Both the position numbers and the translations under genes were made by a program. A DNA stretch of 64,000 nucleotides from Pectobacterium cacticida. GTDB lineage: Bacteria; Pseudomonadota; Gammaproteobacteria; Enterobacterales; Enterobacteriaceae. The notes under the pieces are model-generated. The model was given only the letters and a program-made list of their open reading frames with translations. It was not told where the DNA came from and searched no databases. Of the stretch, positions 1-8,321 are shown in pieces. Position 1 is the stretch's first letter; each line of letters starts with the position of its first letter. The stretch lies in the NCBI RefSeq assembly GCF_036885195.1, contig NZ_CP133656.1, positions 2,294,001-2,358,000 on the forward strand, given 5' to 3'.

Positions 1-881
1 GGATCGTTGAGCAATGCGGCTAGCGTGCGCAGGGAATCGGCCATTGAACGCATGCCGTAAAAACTGCCTTCAAACCAGGGGATTTGATAACGTTCTTCCA
101 TTTTGCGGGCGACGTTGATCAGCGCCCGCGAGCACACCAGCATGTTGGCTTCGCCACGGTGCATAGTCTGAATTTCTGCAAATCGGGAGTCGCCGGACAG
201 GCTACACAACACGCGGATCCCCAGTTCATCAAGCAACGGCAGCACATGCCAGAATTCGCCAGCTATATTGAATTCGCCAATCAGGCTGATGCTGTGACGA
301 TGCCCAACGGGGATCGACGAATTTTCCGGCCACGGTGCCGGTTCCCGCTGACCAATCACCTTTTTGACCATCACATCCCCGGCTATGCGGTTACCGAGAT
401 TTTTGCTGCCGTAGAAACCGGCGGCATCGACGGCAATGACTGGCACGCCCGCGGCGGTCGATGCCGCGCGGCACACGGCCTCGACGTCATCGCCTTCCAT
501 CGCCGGTACGCAGGTGTTGTAAATAAACACCGCCGCCGGGTGGTAATGACTAACGATGTGCTGCACGGCGTGAAACAGGCGGCGCTCGCCGCGCCCCATG
601 ATCACATCCTGTTCGCTCAGGTCGGTGGTAAAGCCCATGCGATTGATGGCAGGACCAGAACTGCGACTGCCGCGGTTATCCCATGAACTGCCGGTACAGC
701 CGATAGGGCCGTGAACCAGATGCGCAACGTCCGCAACCGGCAACAGCGCAATCTGCGCGCCGTCAAACGCACAACCGCCCGCCGTCGCTCCCGGTTTCGG
801 CAGGCTGCAACCCGGCTTCTCCTTGTGATTATGCTCACAGGCTGGCTCGTCAATCAGTGCCAGAATCTCTTTTGCCTTCAT
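1..881 (-). CDS. nifE: NifE, FeMo-cofactor scaffold subunit (C-terminus beyond window)
   Basis: NifE pairs with NifN to form the scaffold on which FeMo-cofactor is matured before transfer to NifD/NifK. Translating the minus strand from the ATG at 881 gives an open frame of about 293 codons that runs off the left edge. It begins MKAKEILALIDEPACEH and carries the nitrogenase-family HGPIGCTGSSWDNRGS motif at about residue 58, which resembles the NifD P-cluster loop but is typical of NifE. Later segments (YNTCVPAMEGDD, GEFNIAGEFWHV) also fit NifE. It lies downstream of nifHDKTY but has its own sigma-54 promoter and activator site, as nifEN does in Klebsiella. nifN presumably follows outside the window. 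Confidence 0.95.
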   Translation of the reverse strand, partial: MKAKEILALIDEPACEHNHKEKPGCSLPKPGATAGGCAFDGAQIALLPVADVAHLVHGPIGCTGSSWDNRGSRSSGPAINRMGFTTDLSEQDVIMGRGERRLFHAVQHIVSHYHPAAVFIYNTCVPAMEGDDVEAVCRAASTAAGVPVIAVDAAGFYGSKNLGNRIAGDVMVKKVIGQREPAPWPENSSIPVGHRHSISLIGEFNIAGEFWHVLPLLDELGIRVLCSLSGDSRFAEIQTMHRGEANMLVCSRALINVARKMEERYQIPWFEGSFYGMRSMADSLRTLAALLND

Positions 882-919
882 CGCAACCTCTCATGACAGA
901 TAAGTATCCGAGTGGATGT

Positions 920-935
920 TGCAAGGCGCAGGCCA
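920..935 (-). promoter_or_regulatory. Sigma-54 (-24/-12) promoter of nifE
   Basis: Read on the minus strand the site is TGGCCTGCGCCTTGCA. It has the invariant GG and GC separated by exactly 10 bases and a good match to TGGCAC-N5-TTGCA. It lies about 40 bp upstream of the nifE ATG and 35 bp downstream of a NifA-type site. Transcription by RpoN with NifA is inferred from the family. Confidence 0.85.
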
Positions 936-969
936 GCGGGTTATACACTGTTTTTAAAGGGAATTTATT

Positions 970-985
970 TGTCGTATTTATGACA
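970..985 (-). promoter_or_regulatory. NifA upstream activator site for nifE
   Basis: TGT-N10-ACA (TGT CGTATTTATG ACA) is centred about 70 bp upstream of the predicted nifE transcription start. This matches the NifA-binding consensus, although it is slightly nearer to the promoter than the usual 80-150 bp. Confidence 0.75.
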
Positions 986-1051
986 AACGACACAAAGAAA
1001 ACAAAGGAGACGACGGATGTCGGGGCGCAGACCGCGCCCCGCAGAGGGACG

Positions 1052-1726
1052 TTAACTGAACAGACGGTTTTCCAGCGGATTACTTTTGCCTAACCGACGC
1101 GCCAGCCACGGCGGAATGTTTTCATTCAGCATGCGTTGCAGCGCCGCAAGCTGAGACGCAATGCTTACGCCGGGAAGCGCTTTGACCGGATGAATATTAT
1201 GGCGGATGATCCGCGCCGCCGCCGGCCCGCCAATGGCTTCACAGAACAACAGATGACAGTCGTTGATTAGCCGCGCGCGGATTTCATTAGACTCTTCACC
1301 GCCTGCTGAAACCGGGGTACGGCGTAGCGCCATCAGGTAGGGCCCGTCGCTGTCGAACGCATAAATAAAAAACAGATGCGATTGCCCAAAATGGCCGTTC
1401 ACCGTGATGCCATCCAAAGATGAAAAAGCCACCCTGAGCTGCTGCGGCTGGCGGCGATTCTCAATCAGGCTTAAATGCGGTGGCAATTGCCCTTGCAGGC
1501 AACTCATCAGCGACTGCCAGCGGCCAATCGTCACTTTTCCGGCGTCCCCTGGAAATGTCGCCTCCAATTCTTCCAGGCTCATGCCCTGTAAATGCGCTAG
1601 CCCGATATTGTCATCACCTTCCCGGCTATTCCGTGTCAGCCAGACCAGAATCTCCGGCGGTGGGATTTCCGGGAATAATTGCACTACGGCGAATAAACGC
1701 CAGAACAGCAGATCGTCTTTTGACAT
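1052..1726 (-). CDS. nifY: NifY, nitrogenase accessory protein
   Basis: NifY belongs to the NifB/NifX/NafY-type dinitrogenase iron-molybdenum-cofactor-binding family. It holds apo-NifDK and cofactor during maturation. The frame stays open for 41 codons further upstream, but the start at 1726 (MSKDDLLFWRL) has a clear GAGGAG ribosome-binding site and gives 224 aa, close to the roughly 220 aa of Klebsiella NifY. The C-terminal half (from about residue 90, LRVAFSSLDGITVNGHFG) is the cofactor-binding domain. It is the last gene of nifHDKTY, 14 bp after nifT. Confidence 0.9.
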   Translation of the reverse strand: MSKDDLLFWRLFAVVQLFPEIPPPEILVWLTRNSREGDDNIGLAHLQGMSLEELEATFPGDAGKVTIGRWQSLMSCLQGQLPPHLSLIENRRQPQQLRVAFSSLDGITVNGHFGQSHLFFIYAFDSDGPYLMALRRTPVSAGGEESNEIRARLINDCHLLFCEAIGGPAAARIIRHNIHPVKALPGVSIASQLAALQRMLNENIPPWLARRLGKSNPLENRLFS

Positions 1727-1740
1727 CGGATTTACTCCTC

Positions 1741-1956
1741 TCACAGTGCTGAACGGGTTGCTCGCAGGCTGACGGGAAACGCCGGAATGCCCGGCTGAGG
1801 CTCCACGTAAAAGGCTTTTCCTCCTTCCAGACAAACACGTCCGCCCCACTGTTGCGGATGGTTATGCTCCAGTTGCACCACTTTGGCCTCCAGATCCTGT
1901 TTCGCGATATAGCAATAAAGACTGTCATTACGCAGCCGGAAAATAACCATCGGCAT
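1741..1956 (-). CDS. nifT: NifT/FixU family protein
   Basis: A 71-residue protein (MPMVIFRLRND...YIAKQDLEAKVV...WGGRVCLEGGKAFYVEPQP) with the length and conserved pattern of the NifT/FixU family. Its precise role is not settled; in Klebsiella its loss has little effect on nitrogen fixation. It sits between nifK and nifY as in Klebsiella. The spacer to nifK contains a GC-rich hairpin. Confidence 0.88.
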   Translation of the reverse strand: MPMVIFRLRNDSLYCYIAKQDLEAKVVQLEHNHPQQWGGRVCLEGGKAFYVEPQPGIPAFPVSLRATRSAL

Positions 1957-1998
1957 TAGCCCCTCCCGGCGCCTCGCGCCCTGGCGGTAAAGAGAAAT

Positions 1999-2024
1999 GC
2001 CCCGGCACAGTTTAGTAACGGGGC
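1999..2024 (-). other. GC hairpin between nifK and nifT
   Basis: GCCCCG at 1999-2004 pairs with CGGGGC at 2019-2024 around a 14-base loop, just after the nifK stop. There is no T run on the minus strand, so it is more likely a message-stabilising or attenuating stem than a full terminator. It may explain high NifHDK relative to NifT/NifY. Confidence 0.4.
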
Positions 2025-2031
2025 GAGGGTA

Positions 2032-3600
2032 TTAGCGGATCAGGTCGAAGTTGTAGTCGGTTTTGCCGAGCTTCATGGTTTCACGATCCAGTTGTTCGAG
2101 CACCTCATTCACCAGTTGCGTCAGAATGCTCATCGCCCCTTCGTATCCCCAGGTGGTCTGACGATGCAAATGATGCCGGTCAAAAATCGGGAAACCAATG
2201 CGGATCAGCGGCACTTCAAACTGTTCGCCTTTAGCCAAGGTGTCGCGCTGAATGAATTTCCCGTACGAGTTGCCGATCATAAAGTCTGGTTTACGGGTAA
2301 ACATCAATGAGCGGAAATGCCACAGATCGCAGTTCACATACACTTCGCTATCCTGCCCGTAAGGCGAATCGGCCAACATTTTTTTCATGGCTTTCTGCCA
2401 GCGCTTATTGCCGTTATGGCTGAGAATGGTGGTCGGTTCACAGCCCAGTTCCAGCAAAAACGCGGTCATGCCCATCACAAAATCCGGATCGCCATACAAA
2501 CCAAAACGCTTGCCGTGCAGCCAGGTGTGGGAATCGAGCATCATGTCCACCAGGCGGCCGCGCTCAGTCGCCAGGGCATCGGCTATCGGTTTACCGGTCA
2601 GTTGACTGACCGCCATCAGCAGTGCGTCGGTCGCCGCCAGGCCAATCGGTACGCTGACGTCTGTACCCGGCTGATGCCAGTCGTCCTGCACCACTTTTTT
2701 GGTCTTCTGTAACTGCCACGGTTGCAGCAGCAAGGTGTCAATGGCATCTGGCGCATCGCGCATTTCGGTTTGCGTGGTGCCGCCGGCGTACATGCGGTAA
2801 TGCCCGTCGGCCGGCGTGTCGAGCACTTCCGACGGGTCGGATAAAATGCTGCATTCGACGCCCATCTGCTCCATCATACGGCGGATAACCCGGTAGTTGC
2901 CGAGATAGGTTTCAAAACCAGTCACCATGTTCAGTTTAGCGAGTTTGCCCGGCTGATATTCCCGTGTGGTGTCGGTGGTAAAGGTGCGAGCAAAGCCTTC
3001 GAACATATTGTCCCAACCGGTGACATGACTGCCCAAAAAACTCGGTGTATGGGCATATGGGATAGGCATGTTAGCATCGACAACTCCGTCTTTTTTGGCA
3101 TTGGCGATAAACGCCTGCAGGTCGTCACCAATCACTTCCGCCATACACGTAGTGGAAACGGCAATGATATCCGGCTTGTATAGCGCGCTGGCGTTTTCCA
3201 AACCGATATTCATGTTGTTACTTCCGCCGAAAACAGCGGCATCTTCGGTCATAGAGTCGGAGACACAGGGTACCGGCTCTTTAAAATGACGGTTAAAATA
3301 GGTACGAAAATACGCCACGCAGCCTTGCGAACCGTGAACGTACGGTAATGTGTTAGCAAACCCCAGCGCACAAAGCACCGCGCCTAACGGTTGGCAAGCC
3401 TTCGCCGGGTCAATCGTCAGCGCTTTACGCGAAAAATTGAGCTCCTGATATTCCTGCGTGGTGGTCCATTCAAACACTTCCCGCACTTTCGCCTCGCCGT
3501 GTGCTTCTTCCAGCGCGCGCTTGGTGGAAAACATACTCTGATATTCATCCTGCTCGAACAGTGGGAAACAGGGTTTAGGGGTACCAAGATCTTGACTCAT
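2032..3600 (-). CDS. nifK: Nitrogenase MoFe protein beta subunit NifK
   Basis: NifK is the beta subunit of the alpha2beta2 MoFe protein and contributes half of the P-cluster. The start at 3600 (MSQDLGTPKPCFPLFEQDEYQ) has a GGAG ribosome-binding site; the frame extends seven codons upstream without support. The product is 522 aa (Klebsiella 520). P-cluster cysteines are at residues 69 (KACQPLGA), 94 (GSQGCVAYF) and 152 (TTCMAEVIGDD). The C-terminus (LGKTDYNFDLIR) is almost that of Klebsiella. It follows nifD after 56 bp and belongs to the NifA/RpoN-controlled nifH operon. Confidence 0.98.
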   Translation of the reverse strand: MSQDLGTPKPCFPLFEQDEYQSMFSTKRALEEAHGEAKVREVFEWTTTQEYQELNFSRKALTIDPAKACQPLGAVLCALGFANTLPYVHGSQGCVAYFRTYFNRHFKEPVPCVSDSMTEDAAVFGGSNNMNIGLENASALYKPDIIAVSTTCMAEVIGDDLQAFIANAKKDGVVDANMPIPYAHTPSFLGSHVTGWDNMFEGFARTFTTDTTREYQPGKLAKLNMVTGFETYLGNYRVIRRMMEQMGVECSILSDPSEVLDTPADGHYRMYAGGTTQTEMRDAPDAIDTLLLQPWQLQKTKKVVQDDWHQPGTDVSVPIGLAATDALLMAVSQLTGKPIADALATERGRLVDMMLDSHTWLHGKRFGLYGDPDFVMGMTAFLLELGCEPTTILSHNGNKRWQKAMKKMLADSPYGQDSEVYVNCDLWHFRSLMFTRKPDFMIGNSYGKFIQRDTLAKGEQFEVPLIRIGFPIFDRHHLHRQTTWGYEGAMSILTQLVNEVLEQLDRETMKLGKTDYNFDLIR

Positions 3601-3656
3601 TTGTCTCTCCTTCCGCGCCACAAATCGGTGAACTGACGGAATGTCGGTAGCCTCAA

Positions 3657-5105
3657 TCAGGCCGATTTCAACCAGGGGGCGGTAAGTTGACTCCAGCCCG
3701 GGTTGTTCAGTGTCATATCCATATCACGGGCAAAAATACCGAAGCCATCGTAGCCATGATAAGGGCCAGAATAATCCCAGGAGTGCATCTGGCGGAATGG
3801 CACCCCCATCTTCTGGAAGATGTATTTCTCTTTGATGCCTGATCCGATCAGATCGGGTTTCAGCGCTTTTACGAATGCTTCCAGCTCATAACTGCTCAGA
3901 TCATCGAACAGTAAGGTGCCTTCTTTAAGCATCGGCAAGGTACGGTCATAGTCATCGTTATGACCGAATTCATAGCCGGTACCGATGATTTCCATCCCCA
4001 GATCTTCATACGCTCCGATAATGTGGCGTGGACGGAGACCACCGAGATACAGCAGCACCTTTTTTCCTTCCAGACGCGAGCGATATTTGTCGATCACCGA
4101 CTGTGTTTGCGTCTGATATTTTTCGATGACTGCTTCGGCGTTTTTCTGAATGGTTTCATCAAAACGCGCCGCGATTTCGCGCAATGATTCGGCAATTTTG
4201 GTTGGACCAAAGAAGTTGTATTCCAGCCATGGAATGCCGTATTTTTCTTCCATATGGCGGGAGATGTAGTTCATTGAGCGGTAGCAGTGCACCAGATTGA
4301 GCGCGACTTTCGGGGTATTTTCCATCTCTACCAGCGTGCCGTCGCCGGACCACTGCGCCACCACACGCAGCCCCATTTCTTCGAGCAGGAGTCGAGAGGC
4401 CCAGGCGTCACCGCCGATGTTGTAGTCGCCGATAATAGCGACGTCATACGGCGTGGTTTCAAATTCATTACCTTCGCGGTTATCCAGTACCCAGTCACGG
4501 ATAACGTCGTTAGCGATGTGGTGACCGAGCGATTGCGACACACCGCGGAACCCCTCGCAGCGAACCGGCACGACCGGCTTACCGATTTTGGCGCTGCTGG
4601 CTTTGGCGACGGCAGAAATGTCATCGCCGATCAGACCGACCGGGCATTCCGACTGCACCGAAATGCCTTTGGTCAGCGGGAACAACATCTCCAGTTCGTC
4701 GATCAATTTGTCGAGCTTTTTGTCGCCGCCAAACACGATATCGCGCTCCTGGAAATCGCTGGTGAAGTTGAGGGTGCCGAAACTATTCACCCCGCTCCAG
4801 CCGGTGTAATAGTTGCGGCGTCCGGCACGAGAATACTGGCCGCAGCCGATTGGGCCGTGGGAAATGTGCGCCATGTCCTTTATTGGACCAAAAACCACAC
4901 CTTTGGAACCGGCGTATGCACAGCCGCGCACGGTCATCACGCCCGGCTGAGATTTGCGGTTTGAAACGATACACTTACCGACTGATTCCATCGCCGGATC
5001 GGTGGTCATCATGTGTTTTTTACGATCTTTACGTGCTTTCTCAGGGAAGATTTCCAGGACTTCCTGGATCAACGCCTCGTTACGTTCGCGTGTTTCGCTG
5101 GTCAT
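3657..5105 (-). CDS. nifD: Nitrogenase MoFe protein alpha subunit NifD
   Basis: NifD carries the FeMo-cofactor at which N2 is reduced. The chosen ATG at 5105 (MTSETRERNEALIQ) gives 482 aa, one less than Klebsiella. P-cluster cysteines fall at 62 (GCAYAGSKG), 88 (GPIGCGQYS) and 154 (SECPVGLIGDD). The FeMo-cofactor ligands are present as Cys in LVHCYRSMNYI (about 275) and His in RQMHSWDYSGPYHG (about 442). The key Val in the substrate pocket (FTSDFQERDIVFGG region) is preserved. It lies 74 bp after nifH. All catalytic residues seen are intact, so the gene looks functional. Confidence 0.98.
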   Translation of the reverse strand: MTSETRERNEALIQEVLEIFPEKARKDRKKHMMTTDPAMESVGKCIVSNRKSQPGVMTVRGCAYAGSKGVVFGPIKDMAHISHGPIGCGQYSRAGRRNYYTGWSGVNSFGTLNFTSDFQERDIVFGGDKKLDKLIDELEMLFPLTKGISVQSECPVGLIGDDISAVAKASSAKIGKPVVPVRCEGFRGVSQSLGHHIANDVIRDWVLDNREGNEFETTPYDVAIIGDYNIGGDAWASRLLLEEMGLRVVAQWSGDGTLVEMENTPKVALNLVHCYRSMNYISRHMEEKYGIPWLEYNFFGPTKIAESLREIAARFDETIQKNAEAVIEKYQTQTQSVIDKYRSRLEGKKVLLYLGGLRPRHIIGAYEDLGMEIIGTGYEFGHNDDYDRTLPMLKEGTLLFDDLSSYELEAFVKALKPDLIGSGIKEKYIFQKMGVPFRQMHSWDYSGPYHGYDGFGIFARDMDMTLNNPGWSQLTAPWLKSA

Positions 5106-5179
5106 AAAGACTCCGCTGATTGCCTGAAAAGGGTGCATATTCCCATAGGGTTATGCATCTCGGTATATAGGGAAAAACA

Positions 5180-6055
5180 TCACGCCTCTTCGGCGGCGGT
5201 ACGACCAACAATACTCAGGTCTTCTTCCTCCAAAATGCCGAATTCCATTAACAGGGCTTCCAGCTCATCCATGGTGACCGGTGTCGGCACTACCATTTTG
5301 GTGTTGTTGACGATTTTGTTTGCCAATGCACGATACTGATCGGCCTGTGCACACGTCGGGTCGTATTCGATGACGGTCATACGGCGGATTTCAGCGCGCT
5401 GCACAATGTTGTCACGCGGTACGAAATGGATCATTTGCGTGCCGAGTTTTTCAGCCAGCGCAATAATCAGTTCGTCTTCGCGATCGGTCTGGCGGGAGTT
5501 GCAAATCAAACCGGCTAGCCGTACTTTGCCCGATTTCGCGTATTTCACGATGCCCTTGGAAATGTTGTTGGCGGCATACATCGCCATCATTTCGCCTGAA
5601 CATACGATGTAGATTTCCTGCGCTTTATTTTCGCGGATCGGCATTGCAAAACCGCCGCACACCACATCACCCAATACGTCGTAAAACACGAAATCCAGAT
5701 CCGGCACATAGGCGCCTTCTTCCTCAAGGAAGTTGATGGCGGTGATCACCCCGCGACCAGCACAGCCTACACCGGGCTCAGGGCCGCCTGATTCCGCGCA
5801 ACGTACGCCGCCGTAGCCGATTTGCATCACATCTTCCAATTCAAGATCTTCTACGGAACCCACTTCGGCAGCCATTTCCATGATGGTATTCTGCGCTTTC
5901 GCATGCAGAATGAGGCGGGTAGAGTCAGCCTTAGGATCGCAGCCGACGATCATGACCTTTTTGTTCATTTCGGCCAGAGCCGCGACCAGATTTTGGGTGG
6001 TGGTGGATTTTCCAATCCCCCCTTTCCCGTAGATTGCACATTGACGCATTGCCAT
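5180..6055 (-). CDS. nifH: Nitrogenase iron protein NifH
   Basis: NifH is the homodimeric [4Fe-4S] ATPase that passes electrons to NifDK and also takes part in cofactor maturation. The 291-aa product starts MAMRQCAIYGKGGIGKSTT. The P-loop spans residues 10-18, the cluster ligands are Cys98 and Cys133 (one position later than in Azotobacter), and Arg101 in CAGRG matches the ADP-ribosylation target of DraT. It is the first gene of nifHDKTY. A sigma-54 promoter lies about 40 bp upstream, with a NifA site beyond it. This is the standard marker gene for diazotrophy. Confidence 0.98.
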   Translation of the reverse strand: MAMRQCAIYGKGGIGKSTTTQNLVAALAEMNKKVMIVGCDPKADSTRLILHAKAQNTIMEMAAEVGSVEDLELEDVMQIGYGGVRCAESGGPEPGVGCAGRGVITAINFLEEEGAYVPDLDFVFYDVLGDVVCGGFAMPIRENKAQEIYIVCSGEMMAMYAANNISKGIVKYAKSGKVRLAGLICNSRQTDREDELIIALAEKLGTQMIHFVPRDNIVQRAEIRRMTVIEYDPTCAQADQYRALANKIVNNTKMVVPTPVTMDELEALLMEFGILEEEDLSIVGRTAAEEA

Positions 6056-6095
6056 CGTTTTCTCTCCTGTAGTGTCCAGTTGACATACAGGCTAT

Positions 6096-6111
6096 TGCAG
6101 TGTTTGTACCA
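6096..6111 (-). promoter_or_regulatory. Sigma-54 (-24/-12) promoter of nifHDKTY
   Basis: The minus-strand sequence TGGTACAAACACTGCA has GG and GC 10 bases apart and sits about 40 bp before the nifH ATG. It matches the -24/-12 pattern with one or two mismatches, as is usual for NifA-dependent promoters. Confidence 0.85.
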
Positions 6112-6204
6112 CGATGCCATGGTCACAAATTCATTGAAAAATAAGCGTTTTAAATTTAATAAGCTGACAATGCTAGAAGCAGAGAAAACAATCTGCGCAC
6201 AGTT

Positions 6205-6220
6205 TGTTGTAAAACAAACA
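6205..6220 (-). promoter_or_regulatory. NifA upstream activator site for nifH
   Basis: TGT-N10-ACA (TGT TGTAAAACAA ACA) lies roughly 95 bp upstream of the -24 element, inside the usual range for a NifA enhancer. The region between it and the promoter is AT-rich, as expected for an IHF-bent loop, but no IHF site was assigned. Confidence 0.8.
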
Positions 6221-6352
6221 AATGGACGGCAGGGTCGAAAGAGAGCAAAAACCTATCGCGCAGTCGCGATCGATACTGGAAATCGATTCATTTCAGCGAT
6301 GGGCCAAAAAGCAGTGAATGGAATTAAAAATGAGGGTTTTAGCCATTAGGCC

Positions 6353-6380
6353 AAAAAAAAGCCTCCTTTAAGGAAGCTTT
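6353..6380 (-). terminator. Rho-independent terminator of tRNA-Ser(TGA)
   Basis: On the minus strand AAGCTTCC and GGAGGCTT form a stem with a short loop, followed by a run of eight T. It lies 66 bp past the tRNA 3' end and insulates the tRNA from the nif control region. Confidence 0.75.
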
Positions 6381-6445
6381 TATGCTGCACATTATGCAGG
6401 ATAGAATCAAAAATCACTTATAACGCTTTGAATCTATTTAGTGAT

Positions 6446-6533
6446 TGGCGGAGGAGTAGAGATTCGAACTCTAGAACACTTTCGCGTCGCCGGTTTTCAA
6501 GACCGGTGCCTTCAACCACTCGGCCACTCCTCC
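6446..6533 (-). tRNA. serT: tRNA-Ser, anticodon TGA
   Basis: The 88-nt minus-strand sequence begins GGAGGAGTGGCCGAGTGG and has the anticodon loop CTTGAAAA (anticodon TGA), a long variable arm, the T loop GTTCGAATC and an encoded CCA end. It lies next to yccA as serT does in E. coli. The nif block begins on its 3' side, where islands commonly start, but no direct repeat of the tRNA end was located in the window. Confidence 0.97.
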
Positions 6534-6545
6534 GCAATGACGCGC

Positions 6546-6574
6546 ACTATAAACAGCGTCTAAGATCTTGTAAA
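6546..6574 (-). promoter_or_regulatory. Sigma-70 promoter of tRNA-Ser(TGA)
   Basis: On the minus strand TTTACA (-35) and TATAGT (-10) are separated by 17 bases and followed by the GC-rich discriminator GCGCG that is typical of stringently controlled stable-RNA promoters. It lies about 12 bp before the tRNA 5' end. Confidence 0.7.
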
Positions 6575-6834
6575 GCGCTACGGCGTTTAGTTGTCTGAAA
6601 AACAATCTAACGCAATAAGATTGAACGAAAAGCCGCCACGCAATAATGCATGACCATCCGGTCAACGGGATACCCTTACCATCGCCATACATAATTGAAT
6701 GACAATGCATAAGCACGGGCAAACGACATGGCTAAGGTGATCGAGTAAAGAAGGGTAAACCCTCTTTAATAACGTTATGCAACTATTTATTCTTTGACAT
6801 TGGATAATAGCACTTTGAAGAGAGAGTCGCTGAT

Positions 6835-7494
6835 ATGGATCGTATTGTAGTTTCTTCTACCCGCGAAAATTCGCTGCTAAGCACGCATAAAGTATTGCGT
6901 AATACTTACTTCCTGTTGTCACTGACACTGGGTTTTTCCGCCGTTACCGCGACGGCCAGCACCCTACTCAACCTGCCTGCCCCTGGTTTGATCCTTATGC
7001 TGGTTGGGTTTTATGGCCTCATGTTCCTGACATATAAACTCGCGGATAGCCCGGCAGGGATTCTGGCAACGTTTGCCTTGACAGGCTTTATGGGATATAC
7101 GCTGGGGCCTATCCTTAGCTCACTCATTGCCTCTGGCGCTGGCGATATCATCATGTTAGCGCTCGGCGGTACGGCGTTAGTATTCTTCTGCTGCTCAGCA
7201 TATGTATTAACCACACGTAAGGATATGTCTTTCCTGTCTGGCATGATGATGGCGGGATTCGTGGTGCTCATTGTTGCTGTCATCGCCAACCTGTTTCTAC
7301 AGATTCCGGCCTTACATCTCGCAATCAGCGCGTTGTTTATTCTGTTCTCTGCGGGCGCCATTTTGTGGGAAACCAGTAACATTATCCATGGTGGCGAAAC
7401 CAACTATATCCGGGCAACGGTCGGCCTGTATGTCTCGATTTACAACGTCTTTGTGAGTCTGTTGAGTATTCTGGGCATTATGCGCAACGACTAA
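6835..7494 (+). CDS. yccA: YccA, BAX-inhibitor-1 family modulator of FtsH
   Basis: This is an inner-membrane protein of the Bax inhibitor-1/UPF0005 family. In E. coli it is a substrate and inhibitor of the FtsH protease and protects a jammed SecY translocon. The 219-aa product has a polar N-terminus (MDRIVVSSTRENSLLST) followed by seven hydrophobic segments. The C-terminal region SNIIHGGETNYIRATVGLYVSIYN is the family signature, split here by the membrane. A GAGAGAG ribosome-binding stretch precedes the ATG. It is followed by its own terminator, so it is probably monocistronic. Confidence 0.95.
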   Translation: MDRIVVSSTRENSLLSTHKVLRNTYFLLSLTLGFSAVTATASTLLNLPAPGLILMLVGFYGLMFLTYKLADSPAGILATFALTGFMGYTLGPILSSLIASGAGDIIMLALGGTALVFFCCSAYVLTTRKDMSFLSGMMMAGFVVLIVAVIANLFLQIPALHLAISALFILFSAGAILWETSNIIHGGETNYIRATVGLYVSIYNVFVSLLSILGIMRND

Positions 7495-7540
7495 GTTTTA
7501 TTAGCGATATAAGTTTCATTGGCGATAAATGCGAAAGATA

Positions 7541-7564
7541 GCCCCCACTGACGGGGGCTTTTTT
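7541..7564 (+). terminator. Terminator after yccA
   Basis: GCCCCC and GGGGGC form a perfect six-pair stem around ACTGAC, followed by six T. It is a strong factor-independent terminator 46 bp after the yccA stop. Confidence 0.9.
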
Positions 7565-7625
7565 ACTCCAGCGTAATCAGAAAATTTGCTAGAATGCGGG
7601 CTGGCATAAGAGAGGCGGAGGGCAG

Positions 7626-7955
7626 ATGTTGGAGTTTGAAGGGCGAGTTATCGCTACAGATGCGCAGGGTTACCTTTTGGACAGCACGGTATGGAGTGAA
7701 GCGCTCGCAGAAGTGATAGCTGGACAGGAAGGCATCGTATTGACCGAACCTCATTGGGAGGTCGTCCGTTTTGTGCGCCATTTCTACCAAGAGTTCAACA
7801 CGTCGCCCGCGATACGCATGTTAGTTAAAGCCATGGCGAAAAAGTACGGCGAAGAAAAGGGAAATAGCCGCTACTTGTTTAAACTGTTTCCTAAAGGGCC
7901 GGCAAAACAGGCGACAAAAATCGCGGGTTTACCCAAACCGGTTAAATGCCTCTGA
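7626..7955 (+). CDS. tusE: TusE sulfurtransferase
   Basis: TusE takes persulfide sulfur from TusBCD and passes it to MnmA for the 2-thiouridine of tRNA wobble uridines. It belongs to the DsrC family. The 109-aa product ends KPVKCL, which places the catalytic cysteine second from the C-terminus as in E. coli (Cys108). The central EPHWEVVRFVRHFY motif is typical. A GGAGGGCAG ribosome-binding site precedes the start. It converges with acyP, only 12 bp away, as in E. coli. Confidence 0.96.
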   Translation: MLEFEGRVIATDAQGYLLDSTVWSEALAEVIAGQEGIVLTEPHWEVVRFVRHFYQEFNTSPAIRMLVKAMAKKYGEEKGNSRYLFKLFPKGPAKQATKIAGLPKPVKCL

Positions 7956-7967
7956 CGGCTCTCGATT

Positions 7968-8246
7968 TCAATAGCGAATGGCGAAACCGTTATAATTCGT
8001 GTTGTGATGTGGTTCAACCAACACTTTAGCAACGCTGGCGCCGCGCGGACCGCCTTGCTTTAGCCATTCAATAAGTGCCTCAACGCAATGCGCTTCGCCG
8101 CTGGCAACAACCTCAACGCTGCCATCATCGCAATTACGAACATATCCATCGACCCCAAGCTGCCTGGCCTGGTGTTGTGTGTTGTAACGAAACCCCACAC
8201 CTTGAACGATGCCATAGACATTGGCGACTATCGCGATCTTTGTCAC
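7968..8246 (-). CDS. acyP: Acylphosphatase
   Basis: A small enzyme that hydrolyses carboxyl-phosphate bonds in acyl phosphates. The 92-aa protein shows the acylphosphatase signature GIVQGVGFRYNTQHQA at about residues 13-28, with the catalytic Arg in FRY, and the catalytic Asn in YVRNCDDGSVEV. The E. coli neighbour rlmI is missing between this gene and hspQ. Confidence 0.95.
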   Translation of the reverse strand: MTKIAIVANVYGIVQGVGFRYNTQHQARQLGVDGYVRNCDDGSVEVVASGEAHCVEALIEWLKQGGPRGASVAKVLVEPHHNTNYNGFAIRY

Positions 8247-8289
8247 TCCCCCTCCTTTCTTTCCAAAAAACTAAAAAACATTTTATCAC

Positions 8290-8321
8290 TGGGGCTGTTT
8301 CTTCAGAAATATGCCCCATAT
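8290..8321. promoter_or_regulatory. Inverted repeat overlapping a sigma-32-like -10 before hspQ
   Basis: TGGGGC at 8290-8295 and GCCCCA at 8313-8318 form an interrupted inverted repeat. The right arm runs into CCCCATAT (8314-8321), which matches the heat-shock sigma factor -10 (CCCCATNT). No clear CTTGAAA -35 stands at the right distance, and hspQ starts 135 bp further on, so the promoter assignment is tentative. Confidence 0.3.

Noticed and set aside
6471..6722. 83-aa minus-strand open frame across tRNA-Ser(TGA)
   Set aside because: It runs through the tRNA gene in antisense phase to nothing known and has no ribosome-binding site.
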